Assembly: GCF_003596405.1 (NCBI RefSeq)
Contig: NZ_QYUR01000002.1
Span: forward strand, 310,001 to 374,000
Length of the DNA stretch: 64,000 bases
From: Pseudomonas cavernicola
GTDB taxonomy: Bacteria > Pseudomonadota > Gammaproteobacteria > Pseudomonadales > Pseudomonadaceae
Direction: 5' to 3'
Shown here: positions 17,337-25,887 of the stretch, piece by piece
Position numbering within the stretch: position 1 is the first letter of the stretch
Layout of the letters: the number at the start of each line of letters is the position of its first letter
The notes under the pieces: model-generated
What the model saw: only the letters and a program-made list of their open reading frames with translations
What the model was told of the DNA's origin: nothing
Database searches by the model: none
Translations under genes and position numbers: made by a program

Positions 17337-17579
17337 TTATGGCAACGTTTGATGTGTGCCGTCGCAACAGGGCGGCGACTGGGTGTGCTTACAGCCGCAG
17401 AAATACAGGGTCTCGCTCTGTTCGGCATGGTATTTCAGCGGGTGGATGCCGCTACCCTTATGCGTCCCGTCGCAGAACGGCTGCGTGGCACTGCGCCCGC
17501 AACGACACCAGAAATAATCCAGTCCGGCAACCACTTCAACCTCATAAGGACCGCGCTGGGCAATCACCACGTCTGTCAT
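17337..17579 (-). CDS. Dual CDGSH-type iron-sulfur protein
   Basis: An 80-aa protein with two CDGSH [2Fe-2S] motifs. Site one uses Cys25, Cys27, Cys36 and His40 (PFCDGTH). Site two uses Cys61, Cys63, Cys72 and His76 (PCCDGTH). The two-cluster layout matches bacterial relatives of CISD3. Such proteins are thought to transfer electrons or clusters. A strong GAGGAAAGG ribosome site fixes the start. It lies 44 bases upstream of the SDR gene on the same strand and may be co-transcribed with it. Confidence 0.9.
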   Translation of the reverse strand: MTDVVIAQRGPYEVEVVAGLDYFWCRCGRSATQPFCDGTHKGSGIHPLKYHAEQSETLYFCGCKHTQSPPCCDGTHQTLP

Positions 17580-17675
17580 GAGCCTTTCCTCATCCGGGGG
17601 TGCGCGGCGTTCAGGCCTGGGCCGTAGGCGACCGCTCGGGTAAGCTCGCGTCTTTCCAGCATAGTCCAAGCCCAT

Positions 17676-18779
17676 TTGGCCCAGCCCATGACCCTGCCCC
17701 CGTTCCTGCGCCTCACCCTGCTTAGTTTGCTCGCCCTTGGCGGCGTCCTGTTTACCTTGGTCTACTCCCTGACCTGGCACCCAGCCGCGCGCGAGCCGGC
17801 GCCGCTGGCCTGCGCTGCCCAGGCACGGACGCTGCAGCCCGGCCAAGCGCTGAAGGTGATGACCTGGAACGTGCAATACCTGGCCGGCAAGCGCTATGTG
17901 TTCTGGTACGACTTGGCCGACGGCAGCGGCCCGGATACCCGGCCGACCGCGGCGGACCTGGCCTATAGCCTCGATGAAGTGGTCCGCGTACTGCGCGACG
18001 AACAACCGGACATCGTGCTGCTGCAAGAACTGCACGAGAACACCAAGACCACGGATTACCAAGATCAGCTGGGGCTTCTGCGGGAACGTCTGGCTGACCT
18101 CTACCCGTGCAGCACGCAGGCCTTCTACTGGAAGGCCGCCTTCGTCCCCCACCCGAAGATTCGCGGCAGCGTCGGCATGAAGCTCGCCACCTTGAGCCGT
18201 TACCAGATCGCCCAGGCCGAGCGCCTGCAGCTGCCGCAGATTCCAGCCGACCCGCTGACTCGCCAATTCAACCTTAAACGCGCCCTACTGGTGAGCTACC
18301 TGCCGGTCCGCGATGGTGGTCAACTGGCGGTGATCAACGCCCACCTGGATGCCTTCGCCCAAGGCGACGACACCATGCAGCGGCAAATCGCCATGAGCGC
18401 CGGCCTGCTCGAGCAGTTAAGCGCCGCCGGCACGCCCTGGGTCATCGGCGGCGACTTCAACCTGCTGCCGCCCGGGCAATATCAGCACCTAGCCGAACAG
18501 CAACGCAGTTGGTACGCCGCCGACAGCGAGCTCAAGGTGTTATGGGACAAGTACCCGATGATCCCCAGCATTGCCGAAGCCAGCGGCGCCGAGCAGGCGG
18601 CCTGGTACACCCACTTCCCCAACGACCCGCGTGTCAACGGCCCGGACCGGACCCTCGACTACCTGTTCCACAGCCCGCAACTGGTTCGTCTCGCCGCTAC
18701 GGTGCGCCAGTCCGATACCCAGCGGATTTCTGATCATCTACCGCTGATCGCGCGCTTCCTACTGCCGCCAGGCAGCTAA
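17676..18779 (+). CDS. Endonuclease/exonuclease/phosphatase family protein
   Basis: A 367-aa protein with an N-terminal membrane or signal segment (residues ~10-30) and an EEP (DNase I-like) catalytic domain. Visible motifs are MTWNVQYL, QELHE with the metal Glu, NAHLDAF, GGDFNLLP and the C-terminal RISDHLPL. The domain covers nucleases, inositol phosphatases and sphingomyelinase-like enzymes. With a membrane anchor, a phosphodiesterase at the cell surface is plausible but not proven. Start at 17676; a second ATG lies four codons later. Confidence 0.85.
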   Translation: MAQPMTLPPFLRLTLLSLLALGGVLFTLVYSLTWHPAAREPAPLACAAQARTLQPGQALKVMTWNVQYLAGKRYVFWYDLADGSGPDTRPTAADLAYSLDEVVRVLRDEQPDIVLLQELHENTKTTDYQDQLGLLRERLADLYPCSTQAFYWKAAFVPHPKIRGSVGMKLATLSRYQIAQAERLQLPQIPADPLTRQFNLKRALLVSYLPVRDGGQLAVINAHLDAFAQGDDTMQRQIAMSAGLLEQLSAAGTPWVIGGDFNLLPPGQYQHLAEQQRSWYAADSELKVLWDKYPMIPSIAEASGAEQAAWYTHFPNDPRVNGPDRTLDYLFHSPQLVRLAATVRQSDTQRISDHLPLIARFLLPPGS

Positions 18780-18822
18780 GACTTTCTGCAACGTGGGAGC
18801 GCTGCCGCGTTAGACGCTGGAG

Positions 18823-19047
18823 ATGCTGCAGCGGCGGCGCGGCGACTTCCTACTGGACTATCAGACGACGGTGGAACAAGCCCGGCAGCAGCTAGGTATG
18901 GCTGAAATGCCATTTTTGCCGCTGCAGCAGATGCCGGTGCACTTCATCGTCTCCAAGCACACACCCGCCAGCGCCCGGCTACGCGATGCGCTGGACCGGG
19001 CCTATCTAGAGCTGGAGGCGGCGGGGGAGGATTTGCGTCTGCAGTAA
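18823..19047 (+). pseudogene. C-terminal fragment of a family-3 solute-binding protein
   Basis: About 75 residues resembling the last third of a family-3 periplasmic binding protein, with RRRGDFLLDYQTTVEQ, VHFIVSKHTPAS and LRDALDRAYLELEAAGEDL. The two-lobed domain, signal peptide and start region are missing; a TAG lies four codons before the first ATG. It is most likely a decayed gene remnant rather than a small functional protein. Confidence 0.6.
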
Positions 19048-19057
19048 CCCCGCCCGC

Positions 19058-21631
19058 CTAGCGACGCGGCTTGGCGCGCGCCGTCGGTTCGGCGACCAAC
19101 GGGTCATCTGGCCAGTAGTGCTTGGGGTAGCGGCCTTTCAGATCCTTTTTCACCTCGGCATAGGTGCTGCGCCAGAAGTTCGCCAGATCCTGGGTCACCT
19201 GCACCGGCCTGCGGGCGGGCGAGAGCAGGTGCAGCTTGACGATCTGCCGGCCGCCGGCAATTCGCGGGGTTTCGGCCAGGCCGAATAACTCCTGCAAACG
19301 CACCGCCAACACCGGCGGTTCCTCGCTGTAATCCAGGCCGATGCGCGAGCCTGACGGCACCTGCACTGTGCATGGTGCCCACTCATCAAGGCGCTGCGGC
19401 AGCGGCCAGGGCAGCAGGTTCTGGAGGATTGCCGGCAGATCGAGATTACCGAAATGACTGAGCCGGGAGACCTTGCCCAGGTAAGGCTGCAGCCACTGTT
19501 CCAAGCTCGCCAGCAGCGCCGCATCGGACACATCGGGCCAATCGCTGTTGTCCTGCTGCGTCAGGTCGAGCCGCCGCAGCAGCGCGACACGGGCCTGCCA
19601 CTGCCGCAACTCCGGCGTCCACGGCAACAACTCCAAGCCTTTGCGCCGCACCAGGCCGAGCAAGGCGCGGCTGCGCGTGGCCTCATCGAGGTTGTTCAAC
19701 GGCTCACGGGCCAGCACCAACTCACCGACCCGGCGCTGTCGCTCGGCCCGCAGCACGCCTTCGCGCTCGTCCCACTCCAGCTCTTCGCGACCGCTCACTT
19801 GCTCGCTCAATACCGAGTCGAACAGCGCCGGGTCGAGTTCAGCCGCCAGGTAAATCCGCTCTTCGCGCTGGCCCTGGCGGCTGCCAAGGTCGGCCACCAC
19901 CAGCCAGGGCTGCTTCATCAACGCATCGGGCTCGGCGAACTGCGCAGCGCGACCATTGGCCAAACGGTATTCGCCGCCACCGGCACGCCGCTGCTGGGCC
20001 ACCCGATCCGGATAGGCGAAGGCCAGCAAGGCGCCGAGCCAACGCGGATGCTCGGGATCGGCGACCGCCTCGCTGGACGGCCCCCGCCCTGAAGTTACAA
20101 GAGCAGCGCGAAACTGCCGGGCCAACTGCCGCGCTCGCTGTACGCCGCCCTGGGCGCCCCGCGCCACGCGCTCTGCGCCGGCCAGCAAGGCCAGCCGGCT
20201 GTGCAAGTCAGCACCGCCGCCGCGCTGGATATCCCGCTCACCGAGCAGCGCGGCCACATCGCAAGCCAGGCTGCCGAGGCCCAGCGCCTGCCCACGCAAC
20301 AGTAAATGGGCGATCCGCGGGTGCGCCGGCAGTGCGGCCATGGCCTGGCCGTGCGCGGTCAGCGTCCAGCCACCGTCAGCTTTCAGGCTCAAAGCACCGA
20401 GCCGACCCAATAACTCCTGGGCCTGGGCATAAGCCGCCGCCGGCGGCGTATCCAGCCAGGCCAGCTCCCCAGGCTGCACGCCCCAGCGCGCCAGTTGCAG
20501 GGCCAGTCCGGCCAGGTCGGCCTGGAGAATTTCCGCGCTGCCATGCGCCGCCAATTGCTCGTGCTGCGCTTGCGACCACAGCCGGTAACACGCGCCCGGT
20601 TGCAGACGCCCGGCACGGCCAGCCCGCTGCGTGGCGCTGGCGCGGGAGATGCGCTGGGTATCCAGGCGGGTCATGCCGCTACCTGGATCGAAACGCGGCA
20701 CCAGCGCCAAGCCGGCATCCACCACCACCCGCACGCCGTCGATGGTCAGGCTGGTCTCGGCGATATTGGTCGCCAGCACCACTTTGCGGATGCCAGATGG
20801 CGCTGGCTCGATGGCCGCGCGTTGGGCGCTCAAGTCCAACTCGCCGTGCAACGGGCAGAGCAGAATCTCGCTACGCCCCCGCAAGGCGTCTTCAAGCTGC
20901 TCGTTGACCCGGCGGATTTCGGCCTGGCCAGGGAGAAACACCAATAGGCTGCCAGGCTCATCGGCCAGCGCTTGCAACACCGTCTGCACGACCCTCGGCT
21001 CAAGCCCTTCTTTTTCATAAGGGCCGCCCGGCAGAAACGGCCGCCCCCAGTGTGTCGCGACCGGGTACATGCGCCCTTCGCTGCGCACCACCGGGGCGTT
21101 ATCCAGTAACGCCGAAAGCCGCTCCCCCTCCAGGGTGGCGGACATCAACAGGACTTTCAGCGGCGGCTGGTCGAGCCCCGCGCTTTCGCGAAAGATCGCG
21201 CGCCCATTCAGGGTCAGCGCCAAGGCCAAGTCGGCATCCAGGCTGCGCTCATGGAATTCGTCGAAGATCACCAGGCCCACTCCGTCCAGCGCCGGGTCGT
21301 CCTGCAAGCGCCGAGCGAGGATGCCTTCGGTGACCACCTCGATACGGGTTCTGGGGCCGATTTTGCTCTCCAGACGGATGCGGTAGCCGACCGTGTCGCC
21401 GACCGCCTCCCCCAGTTCACTGGCCAGCCGCTCAGCCGCTGCCCGCGCCGCCAGCCGCCGAGGTTCGAGCATCAGAATCGATTGCCCGGCCAGCCACGGC
21501 TCGTCGAGCAAAACCAGCGGCACACGGGTGGTTTTACCGGCGCCGGGTGGCGCTTCCAGCACGGCCTCATGGCGCTCGGCCAGGGCCGCGCGCAAGGCCG
21601 GCAATACTGCGTCGATGGGTAACGGGGTCAT
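19058..21631 (-). CDS. hrpB: ATP-dependent helicase HrpB
   Basis: A DEAH-type helicase of about 857 aa, the usual HrpB length. Walker A is in APPGAGKTTRVP near residue 30. The DExH box reads FDEFHERSLDADLAL, followed by LLMSATLEG and QRAGRAGRLQPG. The C-terminal HrpB domain, with FGLAETPRIAGGRQIVKLHL, confirms the assignment. Its role in bacteria is unsettled; RNA metabolism is suspected. The ATG at 21631 gives the family-typical N-terminus (MTPLPIDAVLPAL); upstream in-frame starts exist. The stop is 10 bases from a convergent pseudogene. Confidence 0.92.
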   Translation of the reverse strand: MTPLPIDAVLPALRAALAERHEAVLEAPPGAGKTTRVPLVLLDEPWLAGQSILMLEPRRLAARAAAERLASELGEAVGDTVGYRIRLESKIGPRTRIEVVTEGILARRLQDDPALDGVGLVIFDEFHERSLDADLALALTLNGRAIFRESAGLDQPPLKVLLMSATLEGERLSALLDNAPVVRSEGRMYPVATHWGRPFLPGGPYEKEGLEPRVVQTVLQALADEPGSLLVFLPGQAEIRRVNEQLEDALRGRSEILLCPLHGELDLSAQRAAIEPAPSGIRKVVLATNIAETSLTIDGVRVVVDAGLALVPRFDPGSGMTRLDTQRISRASATQRAGRAGRLQPGACYRLWSQAQHEQLAAHGSAEILQADLAGLALQLARWGVQPGELAWLDTPPAAAYAQAQELLGRLGALSLKADGGWTLTAHGQAMAALPAHPRIAHLLLRGQALGLGSLACDVAALLGERDIQRGGGADLHSRLALLAGAERVARGAQGGVQRARQLARQFRAALVTSGRGPSSEAVADPEHPRWLGALLAFAYPDRVAQQRRAGGGEYRLANGRAAQFAEPDALMKQPWLVVADLGSRQGQREERIYLAAELDPALFDSVLSEQVSGREELEWDEREGVLRAERQRRVGELVLAREPLNNLDEATRSRALLGLVRRKGLELLPWTPELRQWQARVALLRRLDLTQQDNSDWPDVSDAALLASLEQWLQPYLGKVSRLSHFGNLDLPAILQNLLPWPLPQRLDEWAPCTVQVPSGSRIGLDYSEEPPVLAVRLQELFGLAETPRIAGGRQIVKLHLLSPARRPVQVTQDLANFWRSTYAEVKKDLKGRYPKHYWPDDPLVAEPTARAKPRR

Positions 21632-21790
21632 GGGCATGCCATCGGAGGTGTCCACAGTAAAAGCCGGCGATTATAGCGGCGAACGGCCAACCACTCGCGG
21701 TGGTCTCAGCAACGTCCGGCGCGCTCGCAACGGAGCGGCATTGCCACAGCCGGCTTGATATAGTTGTGCCATTACTTTCTGGAGGTGCTT

Positions 21791-22210
21791 ATGCGCATGC
21801 GGTCTCGTGTCATCGGCGGCGTTATGGCCGTTACCCTGTTCACTCAACTGAGCGCGTGCGGCACGCTGTTCTTTCCCGATCGCCGCGGGCAGATTGAAGG
21901 AAAGATCGACCCGGTGGTTGCCGGCCTGAATGCCATCGGCCTGCTGTTCTATGTGATCCCCGGCCTGATCGCATTCGGCATCGACTTCGCCACGGGCGCC
22001 ATCTACCTGCCGGACGGCCATACCGCGCAGGTCGACCCTCAACAGTTGCAAGAGACCATCGGCGCCGACGGCAAGATCGACAATGCCCAGCTCAAGGCGC
22101 TGATCGAGCGCGAAACCGGCCGCGACCTGCCGCTCGATGATCCGCGCTTGATCCAGCACACCGGCAGTATCGAGCAACTGGCCGCCTACGGTCTGCACCC
22201 GGCAGCCTGA
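21791..22210 (+). CDS. Uncharacterised lipoprotein
   Basis: A 139-aa predicted lipoprotein with signal residues 1-22 and lipobox LSAC, acylated Cys23. A hydrophobic stretch (IGLLFYVIPGLIAFGID) near 50-70 could span or contact the membrane. The rest is hydrophilic, with no motif I recognise. The start at ATG 21791 has GGAGG five bases upstream. It is divergent from hrpB and 109 bases from a DinB-like gene. Function unknown. Confidence 0.75.
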   Translation: MRMRSRVIGGVMAVTLFTQLSACGTLFFPDRRGQIEGKIDPVVAGLNAIGLLFYVIPGLIAFGIDFATGAIYLPDGHTAQVDPQQLQETIGADGKIDNAQLKALIERETGRDLPLDDPRLIQHTGSIEQLAAYGLHPAA

Positions 22211-22319
22211 GGCAACCCAGCAGCAACACCGCCCGCGCTAGCTGAGAGTGCTGTGCCACAGCATAGAAACCACCGGTTAGCGCTGGGTAAATAAGGATTT
22301 CGCCCAGCAGGAGCAGCCA

Positions 22320-22850
22320 ATGCCTAACGCTGTAACTTTCCCCAGCCCGCGCTTGCTCGCCAGCCATCTGGAACGTTTACTGGCTTACCACGGCTGGGCA
22401 TACAACCGCTTATTGGCCAACCTGGAAGCCCTCGACGAGGACAACTACCGTGCGCCGTGCGGGCTATTCTTTGGCAGCTTGCATGGCACCCTCAACCATC
22501 TGGCGGTAGCCGATCGCATCTGGTTGGCGCGCGTGCGCCACGAGCCGCCCCCCTTCACCCGTCTGGATGCGGAGGCCGTCAGCGAACGTAACGCCTTAGC
22601 CGGTTTTCTCGCCGACGGCGTGCATGCCTGGCGCCTGCTGCTTAGCGAACAGGATGACCAGCGTCTCGGCATGCCGCTGGCCTATCAAAATATGCGCGGC
22701 GAGCCACAACTGAAGCCGCTGGCGGATATCGTCCTGCACCTGGTCAACCACGGCACCCATCATCGCGGCCAGATTAGCGCGGCGCTGACGGCGCTCGGCC
22801 AACCGGCACCGATACTGGATTACATCTACTTCCTGCCGGAGACGGTATGA
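22320..22850 (+). CDS. DinB family protein
   Basis: A 176-aa four-helix-bundle protein of the DinB/YfiT superfamily, usually metal-dependent. The expected histidine triad is visible: SLHGTLNHLAVADRIWL near residue 60 and VNHGTHHRGQI near 145. Relatives act as thiol-dependent transferases or are of unknown role. It overlaps the following cation transporter by four bases (ATGA), so the two form a coupled pair, hinting at metal or thiol stress handling. That link is inferred. Confidence 0.88.
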   Translation: MPNAVTFPSPRLLASHLERLLAYHGWAYNRLLANLEALDEDNYRAPCGLFFGSLHGTLNHLAVADRIWLARVRHEPPPFTRLDAEAVSERNALAGFLADGVHAWRLLLSEQDDQRLGMPLAYQNMRGEPQLKPLADIVLHLVNHGTHHRGQISAALTALGQPAPILDYIYFLPETV

Positions 22851-23743
22851 GCCGCAGCGCCGTGCATGCTCGCCTGCTGCGCCAGGCAACCTTTGCCTCA
22901 TTAACGGTGGCGTGCATTCTGATCGCGGCTAAAGGCGTGGCCTGGTGGTTGAGCGGCTCGGTCAGCCTGCTGGCCGGCCTGACCGACTCCTTGCTGGATG
23001 GTGCCGCCTCCCTGCTCAACCTGCTGGCCGTGCATTATTCGCTGCGCCCGGCGGACGATGATCACCGCTACGGTCACGGCAAGGCCGAGGCCTTGTCGGG
23101 CATGGCGCAGGCGCTGTTTATCGCGGTCAGCGCCGTGCTCGTCGCGATTCAGGCGGTTGAGCGCCTGCAGCACCCGCAGCCCCTCGGCGCGCCCGGCCTG
23201 GGCATCGCCGTGATGCTGCTCGCGCTGGGGCTGACGGTCGCCCTGCTGCTGTTCCAACAGCGGGTGATCCGCGTCACCGGTTCCACCGCGATTCGCGCCG
23301 ACTCCCTGCATTACCGTTCGGACTTGCTGCTCAACAGCAGCATTCTGCTGGCACTGGCTCTGGCCTACTTTGGCTGGCCGCAACTGGATGCGCCATTCGG
23401 CCTGGGCATCGCCGCCTATATCTTGTGGAGCGCGGTGCAGATCGCCCGCGAGGCAATCTCGGTGCTGATGGATGAAGAACTGCCGGTCGATGTCAGTTCG
23501 CACATGCTCGAACTTGCCTGCAGCGTGCCCGGCGTGCTCGGCGCGCATGATCTGCGTACGCGAATCTCCGGTGCCCACTGGTTTGTGCAACTGCATCTGG
23601 AGTTGCCGGGCGCGCTGACCTTGACGGTCGCCCACGGCCTTTGCGAGCAGGTCGAGCAGGCCATACGCGCCGAATACCCGCGCGCCGAGGTGCTGGTCCA
23701 CGCCGACCCGCAGAACGTGCCAGCGCAGCAGGCCGAGGCCTGA
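22847..23743 (+). CDS. fieF: Cation diffusion facilitator, FieF type
   Basis: Inner-membrane divalent-cation/proton antiporter of 298 aa with six membrane segments and a cytoplasmic C-terminal domain. Transport-site residues match FieF/YiiP: Asp47 and Asp51 in TDSLLD, His155 and Asp159 in HYRSD. HRYGHGKAE near 73 is the cytoplasmic-loop signature. Members export Zn2+ and Fe2+. It is coupled to the DinB-like gene and followed by a 414-base gap with a candidate small RNA. Confidence 0.9.
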   Translation: MSRSAVHARLLRQATFASLTVACILIAAKGVAWWLSGSVSLLAGLTDSLLDGAASLLNLLAVHYSLRPADDDHRYGHGKAEALSGMAQALFIAVSAVLVAIQAVERLQHPQPLGAPGLGIAVMLLALGLTVALLLFQQRVIRVTGSTAIRADSLHYRSDLLLNSSILLALALAYFGWPQLDAPFGLGIAAYILWSAVQIAREAISVLMDEELPVDVSSHMLELACSVPGVLGAHDLRTRISGAHWFVQLHLELPGALTLTVAHGLCEQVEQAIRAEYPRAEVLVHADPQNVPAQQAEA

Positions 23744-23845
23744 ATCGCGCCTCTGGTTGACGCTATCGCAGCCCTTCCCGTCAGGCCTGCAGCGCCTACC
23801 GATAACGCTGCACAACCGCAACGACCCGCGCATTACCCGCAGACA

Positions 23846-24058
23846 ACAAAAAGGGAGGTCAAATGACCTCCCTTAGGGAATTCGTCCGCTGCTGGCAATT
23901 GTGTCGCCGCTTTTCTCGCCCGCCTGGTTGGGCAGTGCGGACCCGGTGGCCGTGGCGACCCGGTGGGATCGGCGGCTTCGACGCGCCTGATTGGGCGGGC
24001 CGGGTGGACTCTTCTGTCCGGGTCATTTAACTGAGGTAAAGCTTAAGCCTATTGGCGC
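23846..24058 (-). ncRNA. Candidate minus-strand small RNA
   Basis: In the 414-base gap between fieF and the Lrp gene, the minus strand ends in a textbook intrinsic terminator at 23874-23848, yet no minus-strand gene lies upstream of it. The preceding ~180 bases are GC-rich with repeated pairing motifs (ACCCGG, two GCCTGRTTGGGC-like units on the plus strand), fitting a structured transcript. No convincing promoter was found, so the 5' end is a guess. No open frame of note. Family unknown. Confidence 0.4.
23848..23874 (-). terminator. Intrinsic terminator, minus strand
   Basis: A perfect 10-bp stem, AAGGGAGGTC and GACCTCCCTT, with a 4-base loop at 23851-23874. On the minus strand it runs into five T residues at 23852-23848. 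The plus strand has no T-run after the stem. It would therefore end minus-strand transcription, most likely of a small RNA, since no gene reads into it. Confidence 0.75.
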
Positions 24059-24065
24059 AGCAGAG

Positions 24066-24142
24066 GATTGCGAAAATTGCTCAATGCAGGCCTACTTGCG
24101 CAATCTTTTACTATCAAAGCACTATGTATCGCAATCTATAAT
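24066..24142 (+). promoter_or_regulatory. Promoter region of the Lrp-type gene with CGCAATC sites
   Basis: Three half-sites occur: GATTGCG at 24066-24072, CGCAATC at 24099-24105 and CGCAATC at 24130-24136. The last abuts a TATAAT at 24137-24142. The first two are inverted to each other. Such spaced repeats next to a -10 box suggest autoregulation by the encoded Lrp-type protein. No good -35 box was seen, and the implied leader is very short. Confidence 0.45.
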
Positions 24143-24157
24143 AGAAGAGTGGCCGCC

Positions 24158-24637
24158 ATGAACAAACTTGATCGTTACGACCTCAATATCTTGGCTGAAC
24201 TGCAACGCGATGCGCGCATCTCCAACCAGGAACTGGCCGAACGCATCGGTCTCTCGCCCTCGCCCTGTTCGCGGCGAGTCAAGCAACTGGAAGATGACGG
24301 CTACATACTCCGCCAGGTCGCGCTGCTGGATCGCAAGAAGCTCGGCCTGACGCTCACCGCCTACGTACAGATCGGCATGGATCGGCACACTCCGGAGCGT
24401 TTCGAGCATTTCGAGTCGGTGATCAACCAATGCCCGGAAGTGCTCGAATGCAGCCTGGTGACCGGGATGGATGCGGACTACCAGCTCAAGGTGGTGGTGC
24501 CGGATATGGATCACTACCAGAAATTCCTGCTCGGCCAACTGACCCGCATCGAGGGGGTCTCCAGCGTGCGTTCGAGTTTTGTGCTCAATCAGGTGATCTC
24601 CAGCACCCAACTGCCGCTGCAGCACTTGCGCAGCTAA
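24158..24637 (+). CDS. Lrp/AsnC family transcriptional regulator
   Basis: A 159-aa regulator. The N-terminal helix-turn-helix (LNILAELQRDARISNQELA, then RVKQLEDDGYI) covers residues 5-55. The C-terminal RAM domain, which binds small effectors and drives oligomerisation, follows with VLECSLVTGMDADYQLKVVV. Start set at ATG 24158, which gives the family N-terminus MNKLDRYD; a longer open frame upstream is not Lrp-like. The ligand, usually an amino acid, is unknown. Upstream repeats suggest autoregulation. Confidence 0.9.
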   Translation: MNKLDRYDLNILAELQRDARISNQELAERIGLSPSPCSRRVKQLEDDGYILRQVALLDRKKLGLTLTAYVQIGMDRHTPERFEHFESVINQCPEVLECSLVTGMDADYQLKVVVPDMDHYQKFLLGQLTRIEGVSSVRSSFVLNQVISSTQLPLQHLRS

Positions 24638-24658
24638 CAACGCCTCACTGGAACATAA

Positions 24659-24701
24659 GCCCCGCTGGAGCAGGCCGACGAAGCCCCGGCGACAGCGGGG
24701 C
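24659..24701 (+). terminator. Hairpin after the Lrp-type gene
   Basis: Inverted repeat GCCCCGCTG and CAGCGGGGC around a 25-base loop, 21 bases past the stop. No T-run follows, so it is at best a weak or factor-dependent end. A TATAAT at 24711-24716 just downstream could be a -10 box for the next gene. Confidence 0.35.
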
Positions 24702-24873
24702 AGCATCGCGTATAATTGCCGCCGTTTTGTTGTACCCCCCGCGTGGCCCCGCCATAAGAGCTCCCGCTCACACAACAACAGCCCGGCACCTCTAACAGAG
24801 AAGCCGATGCGCCCGCCCCGCCGTTTTGTCAGCCCGTAGCTGGCGTTGTCTATGCGTATTGCTGGAGGTCGCG

Positions 24874-25077
24874 ATGGAACCGGAAATGTTTGAAGAGTGG
24901 ATGATGATCATCCTGGTCGGCGGTCTGGTGGCCTTTATGGCGTTTATCGTCTGGGATCTGGCGAAGAAGTCCAAAGCCGGCCGCTACGGCACCATGATTT
25001 TGTTTCTCGCCCTGGGCCTCGGGGTACTCGGCTTTGTGATCAAGACCTTTGTCATCGCCGGTATGGAAGGCATGTAG
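24874..25077 (+). CDS. DUF2788 small membrane protein
   Basis: A 67-aa inner-membrane protein with two hydrophobic helices, residues ~8-27 and ~38-60, separated by a basic loop (LAKKSKAGRYG). Length and sequence fit DUF2788, a small Pseudomonas-enriched family of unknown role. The start is fixed by GGAGG nine bases upstream; a longer frame upstream is unlikely. The TAG stop overlaps the first bases of the GTAGGCTGGG palindrome. Confidence 0.82.
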   Translation: MEPEMFEEWMMIILVGGLVAFMAFIVWDLAKKSKAGRYGTMILFLALGLGVLGFVIKTFVIAGMEGM

Positions 25078-25148
25078 GCTGGGTAGAGTCCACAGGACGA
25101 AACCCAGCATTCGATTAGCTGGGTTTCGCTACGCTCTACCCAGCCTAC
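25074..25148. repeat. GTAGGCTGGG palindrome, copy 1
   Basis: A 75-bp inverted repeat: GTAGGCTGGGTAGAG on the left, its complement CTCTACCCAGCCTAC on the right, with inner arms CGAAACCCAGC and GCTGGGTTTCG. It fills the gap between the convergent DUF2788 and pseudouridine synthase genes and could form a long hairpin on either transcript. Other copies are at 30544, 39942, 46137 and, shortened, 53953. Confidence 0.85.
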
Positions 25149-25158
25149 CTCAGCCGCC

Positions 25159-25803
25159 TCAATCCAGCTGTGCCGGCACCGCTTTCCACTCGCCCAAGCC
25201 CAGGTCATCCAGACTCCAGGGGCCAATGCGAACCCGCACCAGCCGCAAGGTCGGCAAACCGACTGCCGCTGTCATGCGCCGCACCTGGCGGTTGCGCCCC
25301 TCGCGAATCACCAGTTCCAACCAGGCGGTCGGCACGCTTTTGCGAAAGCGCACCGGCGGGTTACGCGCCCATAGTCGCGGCTCGGCCAATTGTCGGGCTT
25401 CGGCCGGCAGGGTCGGGCCATCGTTCAGCTCGACGCCGTCACGCAGGCGCTGGAGCTGTTCCGCCGTCGGCTCACCCTCCACCTGCACCCAATAAGTCTT
25501 GGCCAGCTTGTGCTTGGGGTCGGCGATACGCGCCTGCAACTGGCCGTCATTGGTCAGCAACAACAGGCCCTCGCTGTCGCGGTCCAGGCGCCCGGCCGGG
25601 TAGATGCCGGGCAGCGGGATGAAATCCTTCAGCGTTGCCCGGCCTTCGCCGTCACTGAACTGGGTCAGCACATCGAAGGGCTTGTTGAACAGGATCAGTT
25701 GCGGCTCAGCCGGCGGCGCTTTGGCCACCCGGCGTGGCGCGGCGGGCTTGCCCTGGGATTTCGCAGCAGGATGACGAGGGGCGGGACGCGTTGGACGGGC
25801 CAT
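25159..25803 (-). CDS. rluE: Pseudouridine synthase, RluE/RsuA family
   Basis: A 214-aa enzyme of the RsuA/RluB/E/F family, which isomerises a uridine in rRNA; RluE acts at 23S position 2457 in E. coli. The catalytic Asp lies in [18 protein letters not shown]-terminal motifs [10 protein letters not shown] and LVRVRIG are conserved. There is no S4 domain before the catalytic domain, as in RluE. A basic Pro/Ala-rich extension of ~30 residues precedes the core ([11 protein letters not shown]). ATG at 25803 is preferred though its ribosome site is weak. Confidence 0.87.
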   Translation of the reverse strand: MARPTRPAPRHPAAKSQGKPAAPRRVAKAPPAEPQLILFNKPFDVLTQFSDGEGRATLKDFIPLPGIYPAGRLDRDSEGLLLLTNDGQLQARIADPKHKLAKTYWVQVEGEPTAEQLQRLRDGVELNDGPTLPAEARQLAEPRLWARNPPVRFRKSVPTAWLELVIREGRNRQVRRMTAAVGLPTLRLVRVRIGPWSLDDLGLGEWKAVPAQLD

Positions 25804-25887
25804 GGTTACAAAAGGTGTCGGGGCACAGGCAAAAGTGAGCGGCCATGCTAGGTTGAGCGGCATCCTCACGGCAAGAGCAAAGCCGCC

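Noticed and set aside
17337..18266. 309-codon minus-strand frame
   Set aside because: Only the last 80 codons encode the CDGSH protein; the upstream part is antisense to the EEP-family gene.
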